Source: Arcanobacterium_A bovis | GTDB taxonomy: Bacteria > Actinomycetota > Actinomycetes > Actinomycetales > Actinomycetaceae | DNA length: 64,000 nucleotides | Assembly: GCF_042655305.1 (NCBI RefSeq) | Contig: NZ_JBHSLR010000009.1 | Reading direction: 5' to 3' (one strand) | Part shown: one piece after another, positions 53,226 to 62,298 of the stretch | How positions within the stretch are numbered: the stretch's first letter is position 1 | Layout of the letters: every line of letters starts with the position of its first letter | Translations under genes and position numbers: made by a program | The notes under the pieces: generated by a model | What the model was told of the DNA's origin: nothing | The model's input: the letters and a program-made list of their open reading frames with translations, nothing else | Database searches by the model: none

Positions 53226-54209
53226 TCAAAAAACTTGCATATAGGACTGAGCGCTTGGGCTTTGCACTATCGCGCGAGCAGTGTCAACATCCGTGACAAG
53301 TCGATTAACGTAGCCATTTTCCAAAGCCGCCCGAATAGCTTTGACCTTACTTGACCCGCCCGCCACAAGTATCTTCTGTTCCTTGTGCCGCAAATCAGGA
53401 AGCGAAATGCCAAGCGTGCGGTTGTTAAAATCAGGCAAACACACACGCCCTGATTCGTCAACGAACCGCGAACAAATGTCTCCCACCGCCCGAGAAATCA
53501 GCTCTTCCCGATCTTGTTGAGTCAATGGGCTACGTTCGATGAGATGCCGATTCGTTTCAATATCCCCCACCGTGTACAACACGATACGGGCGCGAACTGC
53601 TAAATCAAGAACGCGGCGAAACTCGGGCACTTTCATCAATCTGTTTTGCACTGCCACAGAGCCAAGGAACGTAGGCGCAGTAAGAGCCACACATTGCGCG
53701 CCGAATGCGTGTGCCAAGCGTTGCATCGTCGTCGGCTGGCCTTCAGCTGCACGTGGCTCGGAGAGTCCGTTCGAAACCTGCACCACGGTAACGTCGCGAC
53801 GCGGAAGAATTTCGAGGTGATCCGCGAGCGCTGCCACCGTTCGCGATGGTACGACGCCGATCATATCGCCGTCGCGTACAAGAGATTTCAGTAGTTTCGC
53901 ACCTGCTTGCCCAAGTGCTTGCCGCAGCGAGTCTTCGTCAGGACGCGCTGGACTCACCAAAATGAGGTCAAGGAGGTGGTAACGCTGAATGAGTGTATCG
54001 ACGAGCATCTCATCGCGTTCACGCGGATCAAGTACCTGCACCCGAATAAAACCGCGTTTTTCGGCGTGGGCAAGCAGTTTTGAAACGGTTGGCCGCGCCA
54101 CGTGAAGTTTATCGGCCACCTCAGCTTGAGTCATGCCTGAGTAATACAACTTCGCCGCATCGATAGCTTGAATATCGCGCGGTTGTAGGGAAATTGATTT
54201 CTCAGACAT
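53226..54209 (-). CDS. deoR: SorC/DeoR-type transcriptional regulator
   Basis: 327 residues: an N-terminal helix-turn-helix (YYSGMTQAEVADKLHVARPT, then VSKLLAHAEKRGFIRV) and a C-terminal sugar-phosphate-binding domain with GVVPSRTVAALADHL, RFVDESG and LVAGGSSKVKAIRAAL. SorC-type DeoR of Bacillus responds to deoxyribose 5-phosphate. Located just upstream of deoCPXK and in the same direction, it is the likely local regulator. Whether it is a repressor is inferred from the family. Confidence 0.9.
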   Translation of the reverse strand: MSEKSISLQPRDIQAIDAAKLYYSGMTQAEVADKLHVARPTVSKLLAHAEKRGFIRVQVLDPRERDEMLVDTLIQRYHLLDLILVSPARPDEDSLRQALGQAGAKLLKSLVRDGDMIGVVPSRTVAALADHLEILPRRDVTVVQVSNGLSEPRAAEGQPTTMQRLAHAFGAQCVALTAPTFLGSVAVQNRLMKVPEFRRVLDLAVRARIVLYTVGDIETNRHLIERSPLTQQDREELISRAVGDICSRFVDESGRVCLPDFNNRTLGISLPDLRHKEQKILVAGGSSKVKAIRAALENGYVNRLVTDVDTARAIVQSPSAQSYMQVF

Positions 54210-54327
54210 AATCTCTCGAACTGCCAGATCAGTTGATGGATCAGCGCACGTGAAACCTCGCGGTGGACCCTATAATCGAACCCAACGATGAGACTCGCAC
54301 GCCAGCAACACAACTGAGTGATACGAC

Positions 54328-54360
54328 CGTGGGTGGGCAAGTCAGACTTGCCCACCCACG
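54328..54360 (-). terminator. Hairpin downstream of guaB
   Basis: A perfect 15-bp stem (54328-54342 with 54346-54360) and a three-base loop about 40 bases after guaB; no U-tract. Confidence 0.7.
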
Positions 54361-54398
54361 AATGACTTCTCTAGTCAGTGTAGAGCTATGCTCAGAAA

Positions 54399-55907
54399 TT
54401 AGCGATTTGAATGCGAATAGTTCGGTGCTTCAACCGTCATTTGGACATCGTGCGGATGCGATTCGCGCAGACCTGCCGAAGTAATGCGCACGAATCGTCC
54501 CTTTTCAGTCAGTTCAGCAATAGTACGCGCACCCGTGTAGAACATCGTCTGGTGCAAACCGCCGACTAGCTGATAAGACACTGCACTCAAAGGTCCACGG
54601 AAAGGCACTTGACCTTCGATTCCTTCCGGAATAATTTTGTCGTCAGTTGAAACGTCCGCCTGGAAATAGCGATCCTTCGAATAGGACACTCGTCCACGCG
54701 AACTCATCGCTCCCAAGGAACCCATACCACGGTAGTTCTTGAACTGCTTACCGTTCACGAACACCAGTTCACCTGGGGATTCTTCACAGCCTGCCAACAG
54801 CGATCCAAGCATCACGCACGAAGCACCTGCTACCAATGCCTTGCCGATATCACCGGAATACTGCAAGCCGCCGTCTGCGATGATAGGCACGCCGGCTGGT
54901 TTACATGCAAGCGAGGCGAGGTAAATCGCCGTCACCTGTGGGACGCCGATACCAGCAACAACGCGCGTGGTACAGATCGAACCTGGGCCAACTCCTACTT
55001 TCACTGCGTCTACGCCTGCATCAATCAGGGCTTGCGCACCTTCACGAGTGGCTACGTTACCGCCGATAACCTGGATGTTAGCGAATTTTGGATCGCTCTT
55101 AATGCGCGAAATCATCTCCAACGCAAGCTTCGCTTCACCATTTGCAGTGTCTACAACCAGAACGTCAACGCCGGCTTCCGCGAGCGCCTCCGCACGCTCC
55201 CACGCATCGCCCCAGTAACCGATGGCTGCACCGACGCGAAGCCTGCCTTCGTCGTCTTTCGTAGCATTCGGATACTGCTCGGTCTTCACAAAGTCCTTAA
55301 CAGTGATAAGACCAGCGAGTTTGCCATTGTCGTCTACAAGTGGAAGTTTCTCGATCTTGTTCTTCGCCAAAAGCCTCGCGGCTTCTTCATTGGTAATACC
55401 GATTTTTCCGGTGATGAGCGGCATCGGAGTCATCACTTCTTTAACGGTCAGTTCACTCCACGTAGCAGCCGGAATGAAACGCAGATCGCGGTTGGTGATG
55501 ATTCCGAGCAACACATTATCGGCATCAACCACTGGTAGGCCGGACACCCGATAGCGCCCGCACAGCTTATCTAGCTCAGCGATAGTTGAATCTGGATCGA
55601 TAGTAACTGGATCAGTCACCATTCCAGACTCCGAACGCTTCACGATACGAACTTGGTTCGCCTGATCCTCAATCGACAGATTGCGGTGCAGAATGCCGAT
55701 TCCACCCTGACGTGCCATCGCAATAGCCATACGAGACTCTGTCACGGTATCCATCGCAGCAGACAGCAGCGGGATCTTTAGTTCGATCTTTTTGGTTAAT
55801 TTCGTGGTGGTGTCTACTTCCGAGGGCACAACATCGGTTGCACCAGGAAGGAGGAGGACGTCGTCATAAGTTAAGCCAATGAGGGCAAAAGGATCTTTTT
55901 CAGTCAC
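54399..55907 (-). CDS. guaB: IMP dehydrogenase
   Basis: Oxidises IMP to XMP, the committed step to guanine nucleotides. The 502-residue protein has the full plan: LTYDDVLLLPGATDV, two CBS domains (about residues 95-220), the catalytic cysteine loop GVGPGSICTTRVVAGIG, and the flap GMGSLGAMSSRGRVSYSKD, cut here as GMGSLGAMS. It starts with GTG at 55907. The XMP product is used by guaA at 30.0-31.6 kb. Confidence 0.98.
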   Translation of the reverse strand: MTEKDPFALIGLTYDDVLLLPGATDVVPSEVDTTTKLTKKIELKIPLLSAAMDTVTESRMAIAMARQGGIGILHRNLSIEDQANQVRIVKRSESGMVTDPVTIDPDSTIAELDKLCGRYRVSGLPVVDADNVLLGIITNRDLRFIPAATWSELTVKEVMTPMPLITGKIGITNEEAARLLAKNKIEKLPLVDDNGKLAGLITVKDFVKTEQYPNATKDDEGRLRVGAAIGYWGDAWERAEALAEAGVDVLVVDTANGEAKLALEMISRIKSDPKFANIQVIGGNVATREGAQALIDAGVDAVKVGVGPGSICTTRVVAGIGVPQVTAIYLASLACKPAGVPIIADGGLQYSGDIGKALVAGASCVMLGSLLAGCEESPGELVFVNGKQFKNYRGMGSLGAMSSRGRVSYSKDRYFQADVSTDDKIIPEGIEGQVPFRGPLSAVSYQLVGGLHQTMFYTGARTIAELTEKGRFVRITSAGLRESHPHDVQMTVEAPNYSHSNR

Positions 55908-56381
55908 ACATCCAGTCTATTCGGAATTGCTCCAGATTCGTATTTTGCGTTCTGGGTGTTCCACCACATGGTTTATATCGCCAAAATGGATTTCACATTG
56001 TGAGGCGGTCGCAGTGATGCGGCCGGTTAACACGCAGGACGACGACGGGGGCACGCTCGTAGGTCACGCACCGTTTTACACCAACGAAGAACGTCAACGA
56101 TACAAAGTAGGTTACGAGCGGAAGCATCCGAGTACGACGCCGGACGCATCGGCTGCGGGCGAGCATGAAGTCTAGCTTTCAATGTCCCCATACCACATAA
56201 TTTTGCTCAGAGCGCTATTGTGAGCAGGATTCTTGCAAAAAACAGGACTAAGGAACTAATGTTAAGAACAGCTAGTTCAAAATTGAACAAAGCATCGTTG
56301 GGAGCAACATTGCCGAAATCTCGGGTCAAATCCTGCTCGATCAACGATGAGTGCGCATTATGCGCAGGAAGGACGTGACCA
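55908..56381. other. Intergenic region between guaB and whiB
   Basis: 474 bases. The left part must hold the guaB promoter; no clear boxes are seen. A possible 52-residue gene lies at 56017-56175 (listed separately). Toward whiB there is GTTCAA/TTGAAC (56275-56280, 56283-56288), a small palindrome, then the whiB ribosome site. Confidence 0.6.
56017..56175 (+). CDS. Possible small acidic protein, unknown
   Basis: A 52-codon frame from ATG, MRPVNTQDDDGG to AAGEHEV, with a plausible but weak GTGAGG upstream. The middle reads HAPFYTNEERQRYKVGYE. It is hydrophilic, without membrane segment or cysteines. I do not recognise the family. It could be a chance frame in a guaB leader region; its position beyond the guaB start and its complete stop are the only support. 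Confidence 0.3.
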   Translation: MRPVNTQDDDGGTLVGHAPFYTNEERQRYKVGYERKHPSTTPDASAAGEHEV

Positions 56382-56678
56382 TTGGTTGCTCACATCAAAG
56401 ATGTGCAAGGAGCCCTTGTGGACTTCTGGGATTGGCAGATTCTTGGAAGCTGCAACAGCCTCGATCCAGAGTTCTTTTTCCATCCAGAAGGCGAACGTGG
56501 CGGTCCACGCCGACGACGTATTGAGCGCGCAAAGCGCATCTGCCAAAATTGCCCTGTAATCGAGCAGTGTCGCGACTACGCACTCTCACACAACGAACCA
56601 TACGGAGTTTGGGGCGGACTCTCCGAAGAAGAACGCGGGCGTATTCTTCAGCAACGGCGCCGCGGCAGAACCGCTTAA
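56382..56678 (+). CDS. WhiB-family iron-sulphur transcription factor, WhiB3-like
   Basis: 98 residues with the four cluster cysteines Cys24, Cys54, Cys57 and Cys63 (C-x29-C-x2-C-x5-C), the turn GVWGGLSEEER and a basic C-terminus (QQRRRGRTA) for DNA contact. The words DFWDWQILGSC and FFHPEGERGG resemble mycobacterial WhiB3, which senses redox state and binds the main sigma factor. The start is TTG at 56382, eight bases after AGGAAGGA. This family is confined to Actinobacteria and their phages. Confidence 0.95.
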   Translation: MVAHIKDVQGALVDFWDWQILGSCNSLDPEFFFHPEGERGGPRRRRIERAKRICQNCPVIEQCRDYALSHNEPYGVWGGLSEEERGRILQQRRRGRTA

Positions 56679-56734
56679 GCCAAGAAATACCTACTATTTC
56701 GTCACCCATCCACAATCTATTTAATTAAATATTC

Positions 56735-56799
56735 AGCCTGAGCAGTTTTCTTGTACGAAGTTTTTTCTTCATACGTGAATTGCTCAGGCTTTTCGTTTT
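56735..56799 (+). terminator. Intrinsic terminator downstream of whiB
   Basis: AGCCTGAGCA (56735-56744) pairs with TGCTCAGGCT (56781-56790), with weaker pairing inside, followed by TTTCGTTTTG. Confidence 0.85.
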
Positions 56800-56891
56800 G
56801 TTAACCTCCATAGCGTAGAGTACTTAACAAGAACACTCCATTGTTCTCATTATAGCGTTTACCTAGCGCGCTTCACAGAAAGGTGCTCTTC

Positions 56892-58040
56892 GTGAAAAAA
56901 CGGCGGAACTTCCTCGCAATCATTGCGGCCTTTTCCCTGTTTGCAGTGGCAACTAGTCCGCTTACCGCACAGGGAGATGACTCCCCCACAAATCCACAGA
57001 AACTCAACTTCGTTCAGCTCGGAGATTCCTACTCCTCTGGAAATGGCGCAAACAGCTACTATGAGTTAAATTGCCATCGCTCACTCGAAAACTACGGCAA
57101 CAAAACGGCGAGCACCCTTGCGGCGTCTTACCGAAACGTTGCGTGTGGCAACGCTGTGGGTGCAAATCTGATCGACACACCTCAGCACTTGGGAAAAATC
57201 TCGTTCGTAACGCGCGGATACAACATCCCCACCAGCGCATATCCAGATCAGGCAGCCGAGTGGCTAAATCGTGTCAAGGCGGAGAACCTCTGTGGACCCG
57301 TTCCGCTCGACAACGGTTTTTGGGAATACCGAATGGTAGCTCCAGCACCGGCAGGTAATCTGTTCACTGCAACCCTTGAGTGCCACCTATACAACGATGT
57401 GCAGATAAAAGCAGTAACGCCTGATACAGACGCCGTCTTCCTTACTATCGGAGGCAATGATGCAAATTTCGTAGGCATCGTTTTGCACTGCTTCGTAATG
57501 CGCAACGCAAATACGTGTAAGACACGGCTAGATGCAGGCAGAAACGTTGCTACCACAACTGGACCAGCGTTGCTACAGAAAGTTCTGCAAGCGATTGACG
57601 AGCGCTCACACGGCCACGCACACGTCTATCTACTCAACTATCCCGATCTACTCAACACTGATTTCTACACACTGCCAGAAGGACCAGCTGGTTGGTACAA
57701 CGTTGGTAACGAGCTTCGATCTCTTCAAAAGGAGTACGACGGCGTTGAAACCGCTGCTCTCGAGGCAATGAACGCTTCAACCGATTCACAACGGTTCCAC
57801 TTCGTAGATGTGAAGAAGGCATTTTTAGGTCACGGCTTGAACCCGTACATTTTTGCCGACCAAAGTAACTCATGGATAGTTCCGCCGCTGAGCAATTTCT
57901 CTATGTCTAGCTATATGCATCCAAATCAGACAGGTTGGAATGTGGAAGCAGGCGTGCTCACACAACACGTGCAACAAGATTTTGACACCGGAAAAGCACC
58001 GAGCCTCGATTTGGACGACGCTATACTAATCGGACGATAG
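56892..58040 (+). CDS. Secreted SGNH/GDSL-family hydrolase
   Basis: 382 residues. An N-terminal signal peptide (KKRRNFLAIIAAFSLFAVA with cleavage after about TAQG) sends it outside. Catalytic blocks are Ser46 in FVQLGDSYSSGNGAN, the glycine/asparagine block LTIGGNDANF and the histidine in YMHPNQTGW. The family covers lipases, phospholipases and acetyl esterases; substrate unknown. Several cysteines (in NCHRS, VACGN, NLCGP, LECHL, LHCFV, NTCKT) may form disulphides. GTG at 56892 is used, eight bases after AAAGG, because the signal peptide begins there. Confidence 0.9.
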   Translation: MKKRRNFLAIIAAFSLFAVATSPLTAQGDDSPTNPQKLNFVQLGDSYSSGNGANSYYELNCHRSLENYGNKTASTLAASYRNVACGNAVGANLIDTPQHLGKISFVTRGYNIPTSAYPDQAAEWLNRVKAENLCGPVPLDNGFWEYRMVAPAPAGNLFTATLECHLYNDVQIKAVTPDTDAVFLTIGGNDANFVGIVLHCFVMRNANTCKTRLDAGRNVATTTGPALLQKVLQAIDERSHGHAHVYLLNYPDLLNTDFYTLPEGPAGWYNVGNELRSLQKEYDGVETAALEAMNASTDSQRFHFVDVKKAFLGHGLNPYIFADQSNSWIVPPLSNFSMSSYMHPNQTGWNVEAGVLTQHVQQDFDTGKAPSLDLDDAILIGR

Positions 58041-58094
58041 CTCTCGCGATTAACAAGACAAACTAATATCTTACGGCTCATATAGCGGTAGATA

Positions 58095-58128
58095 TGGTTG
58101 AGGGGCGGCATATGCCGCCCCTCAACCA
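58095..58128. terminator. Bidirectional palindromic terminator between the SGNH gene and groES
   Basis: A perfect 34-bp palindrome, TGGTTGAGGGGCGGCAT and its complement, between convergent genes. Confidence 0.75.
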
Positions 58129-58141
58129 ATTAAATCTATGC

Positions 58142-58438
58142 TCAGCGCTCTACAATTGCGAGAATATCGCGTGCAGAGAGAATGATGTACTCATCAGCGC
58201 CGTACTTGACTTCGGTTCCGCCGTAACGGGAGTAGATAACAACGTCGCCAACTTTAACGTCAAGCGGAACGCGGTTACCGTTGTCGTCAATACGACCTGG
58301 TCCTACCGAAACAACAGTGCCTTCTTGTGGCTTTTCCTGAGCGCTGCCAGGAAGAACAAGACCGGAAGCGGTTGTTTCTTCTGCCTCAACCTGCTGGATG
58401 ACAATGCGATCCTCGAGGGGCTTGATGGAGACCGACAT
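58142..58438 (-). CDS. groES: Co-chaperonin GroES
   Basis: The 98-residue GroES forms the heptameric lid of GroEL. It has IKPLEDRIVIQQVEAEE, the mobile loop TASGLVLPGSAQEKPQ, VVSVGPGR and VGDVVIYSRYGGTEVK. ATG behind AAGGGGGA. No groEL follows; the gene ends at a palindromic terminator. A CIRCE element 120 bases upstream indicates HrcA control. Confidence 0.98.
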   Translation of the reverse strand: MSVSIKPLEDRIVIQQVEAEETTASGLVLPGSAQEKPQEGTVVSVGPGRIDDNGNRVPLDVKVGDVVIYSRYGGTEVKYGADEYIILSARDILAIVER

Positions 58439-58560
58439 GCGGTTCCCCCTTTTCTAAACTCGTACCTTTGTTAACGAACCTAGTGGACCCGCCGTCGCGG
58501 GGGTCGAGCCCAATCCAGGGAGTAGCATTTGCTACATACATAATAAAGATTATGCTTCTT

Positions 58561-58587
58561 CTAGCACTCGGTCAATTTGAGTGCTAA
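58561..58587. promoter_or_regulatory. CIRCE element (HrcA operator)
   Basis: CTAGCACTC, nine bases, GAGTGCTAA: one mismatch from the consensus TTAGCACTC-N9-GAGTGCTAA. It lies in the groES/methyltransferase divergent region and marks heat-shock repression of groES by HrcA. Confidence 0.93.
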
Positions 58588-58676
58588 TACGGGTGTAGAA
58601 ACTCGCTATCTGCGAACGAAACACGGTAACGCTTCTAGAGCGAAACAGTGTGCCCCATCTATGAGAGACTTATATT

Positions 58677-59879
58677 GTGAGCATTAAAGATCTACTGAGC
58701 GGGCGCGGCGCCGAACTCCTCGAATCTCTACCACCCTACTCAGAGACAAGTATTTTTGGACTCACCGAGCAACTTCGCAAGGCTGGCCACGAGCCACACC
58801 TCATCTCCGAAGCGCTCACCCAGTCGCGACTGCGCGCGAAAGCACAGGCTAAATTCGGTGATTTTTCCTCAGGTTTGTACTTCACGCCTGCTGGTCTTGA
58901 ACAAGCCACCCGCCTCAATGTGGCGGCTTTCCACGCCCAACGTTTCCGTGAAGAAGCTCAGTCGCAGCACGTGCTCGATTTTGGATGCGGTATTGGCGCG
59001 GATTCGATTGCTTTCGCAGGGTTGAATCTCAACGTCACCGCCGTCGAAATGGATGACGACGCCGCGGCGGCTGCCAGCGCAAACCTACGCTATTTTCCTG
59101 GCGCACGTGTTATTCATGCCGACGGGAACTCTCTTGATTTAGCATCGCTTGGCACAGATGCTCTGTGGGTAGATCCTGCTCGCCGCCAAGGCGGAAAACG
59201 CATCAAAGACCCTGAACAATGGTATCCAGCACTGAGCAGCGCCATTGCAATGGCAGCAGAGTTTGCGAGTGCCGGAATAAAGATAGCTCCTGGAATTGAC
59301 TACACGGTACTCCCCCGCAAATCCCATGTGCAGTGGATCAGTGTTGATGGCGACTTAGTTGAAGCGGTAGTTTGGCTCGGAGATGCGGCACCACAGGCAG
59401 GTAGAAGCGCTCTGATTTTGAAAGACGGGCGCTCACACGTATTCGATTCAGGCAGTTCCGATCCTCGTTTGCCAGCTATCGAGTTGGAACCTAAGGAACT
59501 TGGAGACTACATTTTTGAGCCTGATCCCGCTATTATCCGGTCTGGATCAATCATGGCGCTGGCAGATCAGCACAAGATTTCACCCGTTTCTTCCCGCATC
59601 GCTTATCTCACGGGCGATGATGAAATTCTTAGCCCCTTTGTGTCCACTTTCAAAGTGGAGTGCGTGTGCGATCTCAATCCCAAAGTATTGCGCAAAACAT
59701 TAGCTGAAAAAGGAATTGGGCGGGTGGAAATTAAGAAACGCGGCACCGATATACTGCCCGAAGAGCTACGCAAAAAGCTCAAGCTTGATCCAAAACAGCC
59801 ACATGCAGCAACGATTATTGCCACTCCCCTGCTTGGGAAACACCGGGCCGTCATATCAACTCGAATCAGCGAGCGTTAA
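58677..59879 (+). CDS. Class I SAM-dependent methyltransferase with C-terminal THUMP-like domain
   Basis: 400 residues. After a helical N-terminus of about 90 residues comes the SAM-binding fold with motif I VLDFGCGIGADSIAF, the acidic end of strand 2 (VTAVEMDDDA) and LWVDPARRQGG. The last 100 residues resemble the THUMP-like domain of actinobacterial methyltransferases, ending with ATIIATPLLGKHRAVIS. Substrate is probably RNA; unproven. GTG start. It is divergent from groES and stands alone before a terminator. Confidence 0.88.
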   Translation: MSIKDLLSGRGAELLESLPPYSETSIFGLTEQLRKAGHEPHLISEALTQSRLRAKAQAKFGDFSSGLYFTPAGLEQATRLNVAAFHAQRFREEAQSQHVLDFGCGIGADSIAFAGLNLNVTAVEMDDDAAAAASANLRYFPGARVIHADGNSLDLASLGTDALWVDPARRQGGKRIKDPEQWYPALSSAIAMAAEFASAGIKIAPGIDYTVLPRKSHVQWISVDGDLVEAVVWLGDAAPQAGRSALILKDGRSHVFDSGSSDPRLPAIELEPKELGDYIFEPDPAIIRSGSIMALADQHKISPVSSRIAYLTGDDEILSPFVSTFKVECVCDLNPKVLRKTLAEKGIGRVEIKKRGTDILPEELRKKLKLDPKQPHAATIIATPLLGKHRAVISTRISER

Positions 59880-59885
59880 TTAGTT

Positions 59886-59941
59886 GTTTTGTGGGGATCG
59901 CGTCTGCAACGTGCGATTGCAAAACGCGATCCCCACAAAAC
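59886..59941. terminator. Bidirectional terminator between the methyltransferase gene and rbsD
   Basis: A perfect 18-bp stem (59886-59903 with 59924-59941) with a 20-base loop; A/T runs at the arms' ends suit both directions. Confidence 0.8.
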
Positions 59942-59994
59942 TAGCTCACCTAGAGCAAGAGAACCACAAAGGTTGAGGTTGAATATCTGCCTAT

Positions 59995-60390
59995 CTAAAA
60001 GGGCACACCGCAGTGGAAAATCACGTTAGCGTACGGGGTTGTTTCACCAGTCCTAATAACAAATGAGGCCTGCTCAACCTGCCGCTTTAGATCCTCGTGT
60101 GACACATATTCAATAGTGCCAGCACAATTGCCAACTCGGTCTTCAACCCATGTTTGCGCAACCGTGCCGTTGACCTCATGAGCCAAGGTCACACCCTCAA
60201 TCACCACTTCTTTGAGTACCGCATCAAGAACCTGCGTAAACCGCGGTATGCCAAATACCAAGGCGAGGTCAATCACCTCAACATGCTGCGGAATAGGCAA
60301 TCCACAATCGGCTACCACGAATGTATCCATGTGCCCGAGCCGTGCGATGGCTCTGTTCAAATCAGGATTGAGGATCCCGTCCTTTTTCAC
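59995..60390 (-). CDS. rbsD: D-ribose pyranase
   Basis: Converts the beta-pyranose form of ribose to the furanose used by ribokinase. The 131 residues show GILNPDLNRAIARLGHMD with the catalytic histidine, VVADCGLPIP, GIPRFTQVLDAVL and the C-terminal RTGETTPYANVIFHCGV. GTG start directly abuts the rbsK stop. Last gene of the leftward rbs operon. Confidence 0.97.
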   Translation of the reverse strand: MKKDGILNPDLNRAIARLGHMDTFVVADCGLPIPQHVEVIDLALVFGIPRFTQVLDAVLKEVVIEGVTLAHEVNGTVAQTWVEDRVGNCAGTIEYVSHEDLKRQVEQASFVIRTGETTPYANVIFHCGVPF

Positions 60391-61308
60391 CTATGCCTCC
60401 TGAACTTCGGGAAGTTGTTCGACTGAGCGTGCATACGACGTCTGCGCGCCATGCCCTGTGCATGCAAACGCCCCAACTCGCACTGCAAACCGAGCAGCTT
60501 CTTCAAGCGAATCCCCAGCTGCCAAGCGGTAAGCAAGACCACCCACAAAGGCATCGCCAGCGCCGGTGGTATCCACGACATCTACCCGGGGCGACGCGAC
60601 CTCAACCACAGCGTCGTCGCGCGCAACGAGAGCACCCTGCGCCCCGAGCGTCATCACCACCGAAGCGAAGCCCTGTGCTCGAAGCGCCGTCACAATATCG
60701 AAAGGAGAGGACGATTCTGTGATTGGCACTCCGAGCTGATCTAATACGAGGGCTCCCTCGTGCTCATTGATCACGAGCGGATCGGCCTTGAGTAGAAGGT
60801 CATGATCTACCTCAACAACTGGAGCAAGATTGATAATCAGGCGATGCTGAGCGAGCCGTGCTGCAGTTTCAAATCCCGTCCGCGGAATTTCACCTTGCAG
60901 TACCACGATGGAAGCAGCGCTAATGAGATCAGCACTTTCTTCCACCAGCTCATTGGTCATGTAGGCATTGGCTCCGCTGATCACGATGATGTTGTTCTCA
61001 CCAGCGTTATCAACGGCGACGACGGCGAGTCCAGTCACGTCGTCTACCTCACGTACGCCCGCAAGATCAACGCCGGACTCTTTGAGGAACTGCAACGCAG
61101 GCGCCGCATTGGCATCCTGCCCTACGGCCCCTATCATCGCCACGTCCGCGCCTAGGGCTGCCGCTGCAACCGCTTGATTGGCACCTTTTCCACCTGGGGC
61201 GATATTGCCGCCCCGACCATGCAATGTTTCGCCTGGCAGTGGATGCCTATCAACGCGAATCATCAGATCCGCATTGATAGACCCCACCACTACAATCTTG
61301 TTTGTCAC
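60391..61308 (-). CDS. rbsK: Ribokinase
   Basis: Phosphorylates ribose to ribose 5-phosphate. The 305-residue PfkB protein has VVVGSINADLMIRVDRHP, APGGKGANQAVAAAALGADV, NLAPVVEVD, INEHEGALVL and DTTGAGDAFVGGLAYR with the catalytic aspartate. GTG start overlaps the rbsB stop by four bases. It resembles the deoK product but sits in the complete rbs operon. Confidence 0.96.
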   Translation of the reverse strand: MTNKIVVVGSINADLMIRVDRHPLPGETLHGRGGNIAPGGKGANQAVAAAALGADVAMIGAVGQDANAAPALQFLKESGVDLAGVREVDDVTGLAVVAVDNAGENNIIVISGANAYMTNELVEESADLISAASIVVLQGEIPRTGFETAARLAQHRLIINLAPVVEVDHDLLLKADPLVINEHEGALVLDQLGVPITESSSPFDIVTALRAQGFASVVMTLGAQGALVARDDAVVEVASPRVDVVDTTGAGDAFVGGLAYRLAAGDSLEEAARFAVRVGAFACTGHGAQTSYARSVEQLPEVQEA

Positions 61309-62252
61309 TTGACTTCGCCCACGTTTTCCTTGGTCACGGTCACAACTGAAACTGGAACTTCAGCTTCTACCTTGCCACCATCGAGTGCTTTCTTTGCTTG
61401 CTGGATAGCAAGCTTACCAAGCTGTTCTGGTTGCTGTGCAATCGTTGCAACCATGCGATCAGCCTTGATAGCTGCAAGTCCATCCTTCGTACCGTCGAAA
61501 CCAACTACCTTGATACCCTTAGGGTTCTGTCCCAATGCCTCGATTGCACCCAGTGCCATCTCGTCGTTTTCAGCAAAAATTCCCTTGATGTTTGGATTTG
61601 CTTGGAGAAGGTTGTTGGTTACGTCCAAGCCCTTCGCGCGATCAAACTCAGCGGTTTGCTTGGCCGCAACTTTGATACCTTTGAACGCAGCAATTCCCTG
61701 CTCAAAGCCCTTGCCACGGTCACGAGAGGCAGACGAACCCGGCACACCTTGGAGCACGAGCACTTCACCGTTTTCGCCAATTGCCTTAGCCAACGACTCA
61801 GCAGCTTGCTTGCCACCTGCAACGTTATCGGAAGAGACGAAAGAGGTGAGCTGGGCACCTGTCACGCCACGATCCACTGCAATCACTGGAATCTTGGCTT
61901 CATTGAGCTTCTTCACGCCAGGTGCAGCAGCATCGGAATCCACCGGATTGATAATCACGAGGTTCGCGCCAGTAGCGATTGCGTTGTCGATCTGGTTGGT
62001 TTGGGTTGCTGCGTCGTCACGAGCATCCTGAACTTGGAGTTCGACGCCGGCTGCATCCGCTTCTTTCTGAGCACCGTCACGGAGTTGGACGAAGAATGGG
62101 TTGGAGAGGGTCGAAACCAACAGCACAACTTTCTTCTTCTCGCCACCGGACTTACCGCCGTCGGCAGATGAATCGCGGTTACATGCGCTCAGGCTCGTAA
62201 CTGCTAACGCGCTCGCAGCGAAAATAGCTGCAACCTTACGGAACTTCTTCAT
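61305..62252 (-). CDS. rbsB: Ribose ABC transporter, substrate-binding lipoprotein
   Basis: 315 residues. A signal peptide (KKFRKVAAIFAASALAV) ends in the lipobox LSAC, so the mature protein is a lipoprotein on the outer face of the membrane. The body is a type I periplasmic binding fold with VLLVSTLSNPFFVQLRDG, DARDD, NPVDSDAAAPG, AVDRGV, FAENDEMALGAIEA and VVGFDGTKDG. ATG at 62252 follows AAAGGAAA. Downstream of rbsC by 46 bases. Confidence 0.95.
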   Translation of the reverse strand: MKKFRKVAAIFAASALAVTSLSACNRDSSADGGKSGGEKKKVVLLVSTLSNPFFVQLRDGAQKEADAAGVELQVQDARDDAATQTNQIDNAIATGANLVIINPVDSDAAAPGVKKLNEAKIPVIAVDRGVTGAQLTSFVSSDNVAGGKQAAESLAKAIGENGEVLVLQGVPGSSASRDRGKGFEQGIAAFKGIKVAAKQTAEFDRAKGLDVTNNLLQANPNIKGIFAENDEMALGAIEALGQNPKGIKVVGFDGTKDGLAAIKADRMVATIAQQPEQLGKLAIQQAKKALDGGKVEAEVPVSVVTVTKENVGEVK

Positions 62253-62298
62253 CGGAGTTTCCTTTCTTGTTTTACAACTGATTTCAGTTGTGGTTTTC

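Noticed and set aside
58095..58128. 34-bp palindrome as an operator
   Set aside because: It sits between two convergent gene ends, where a bidirectional terminator is the simpler explanation.
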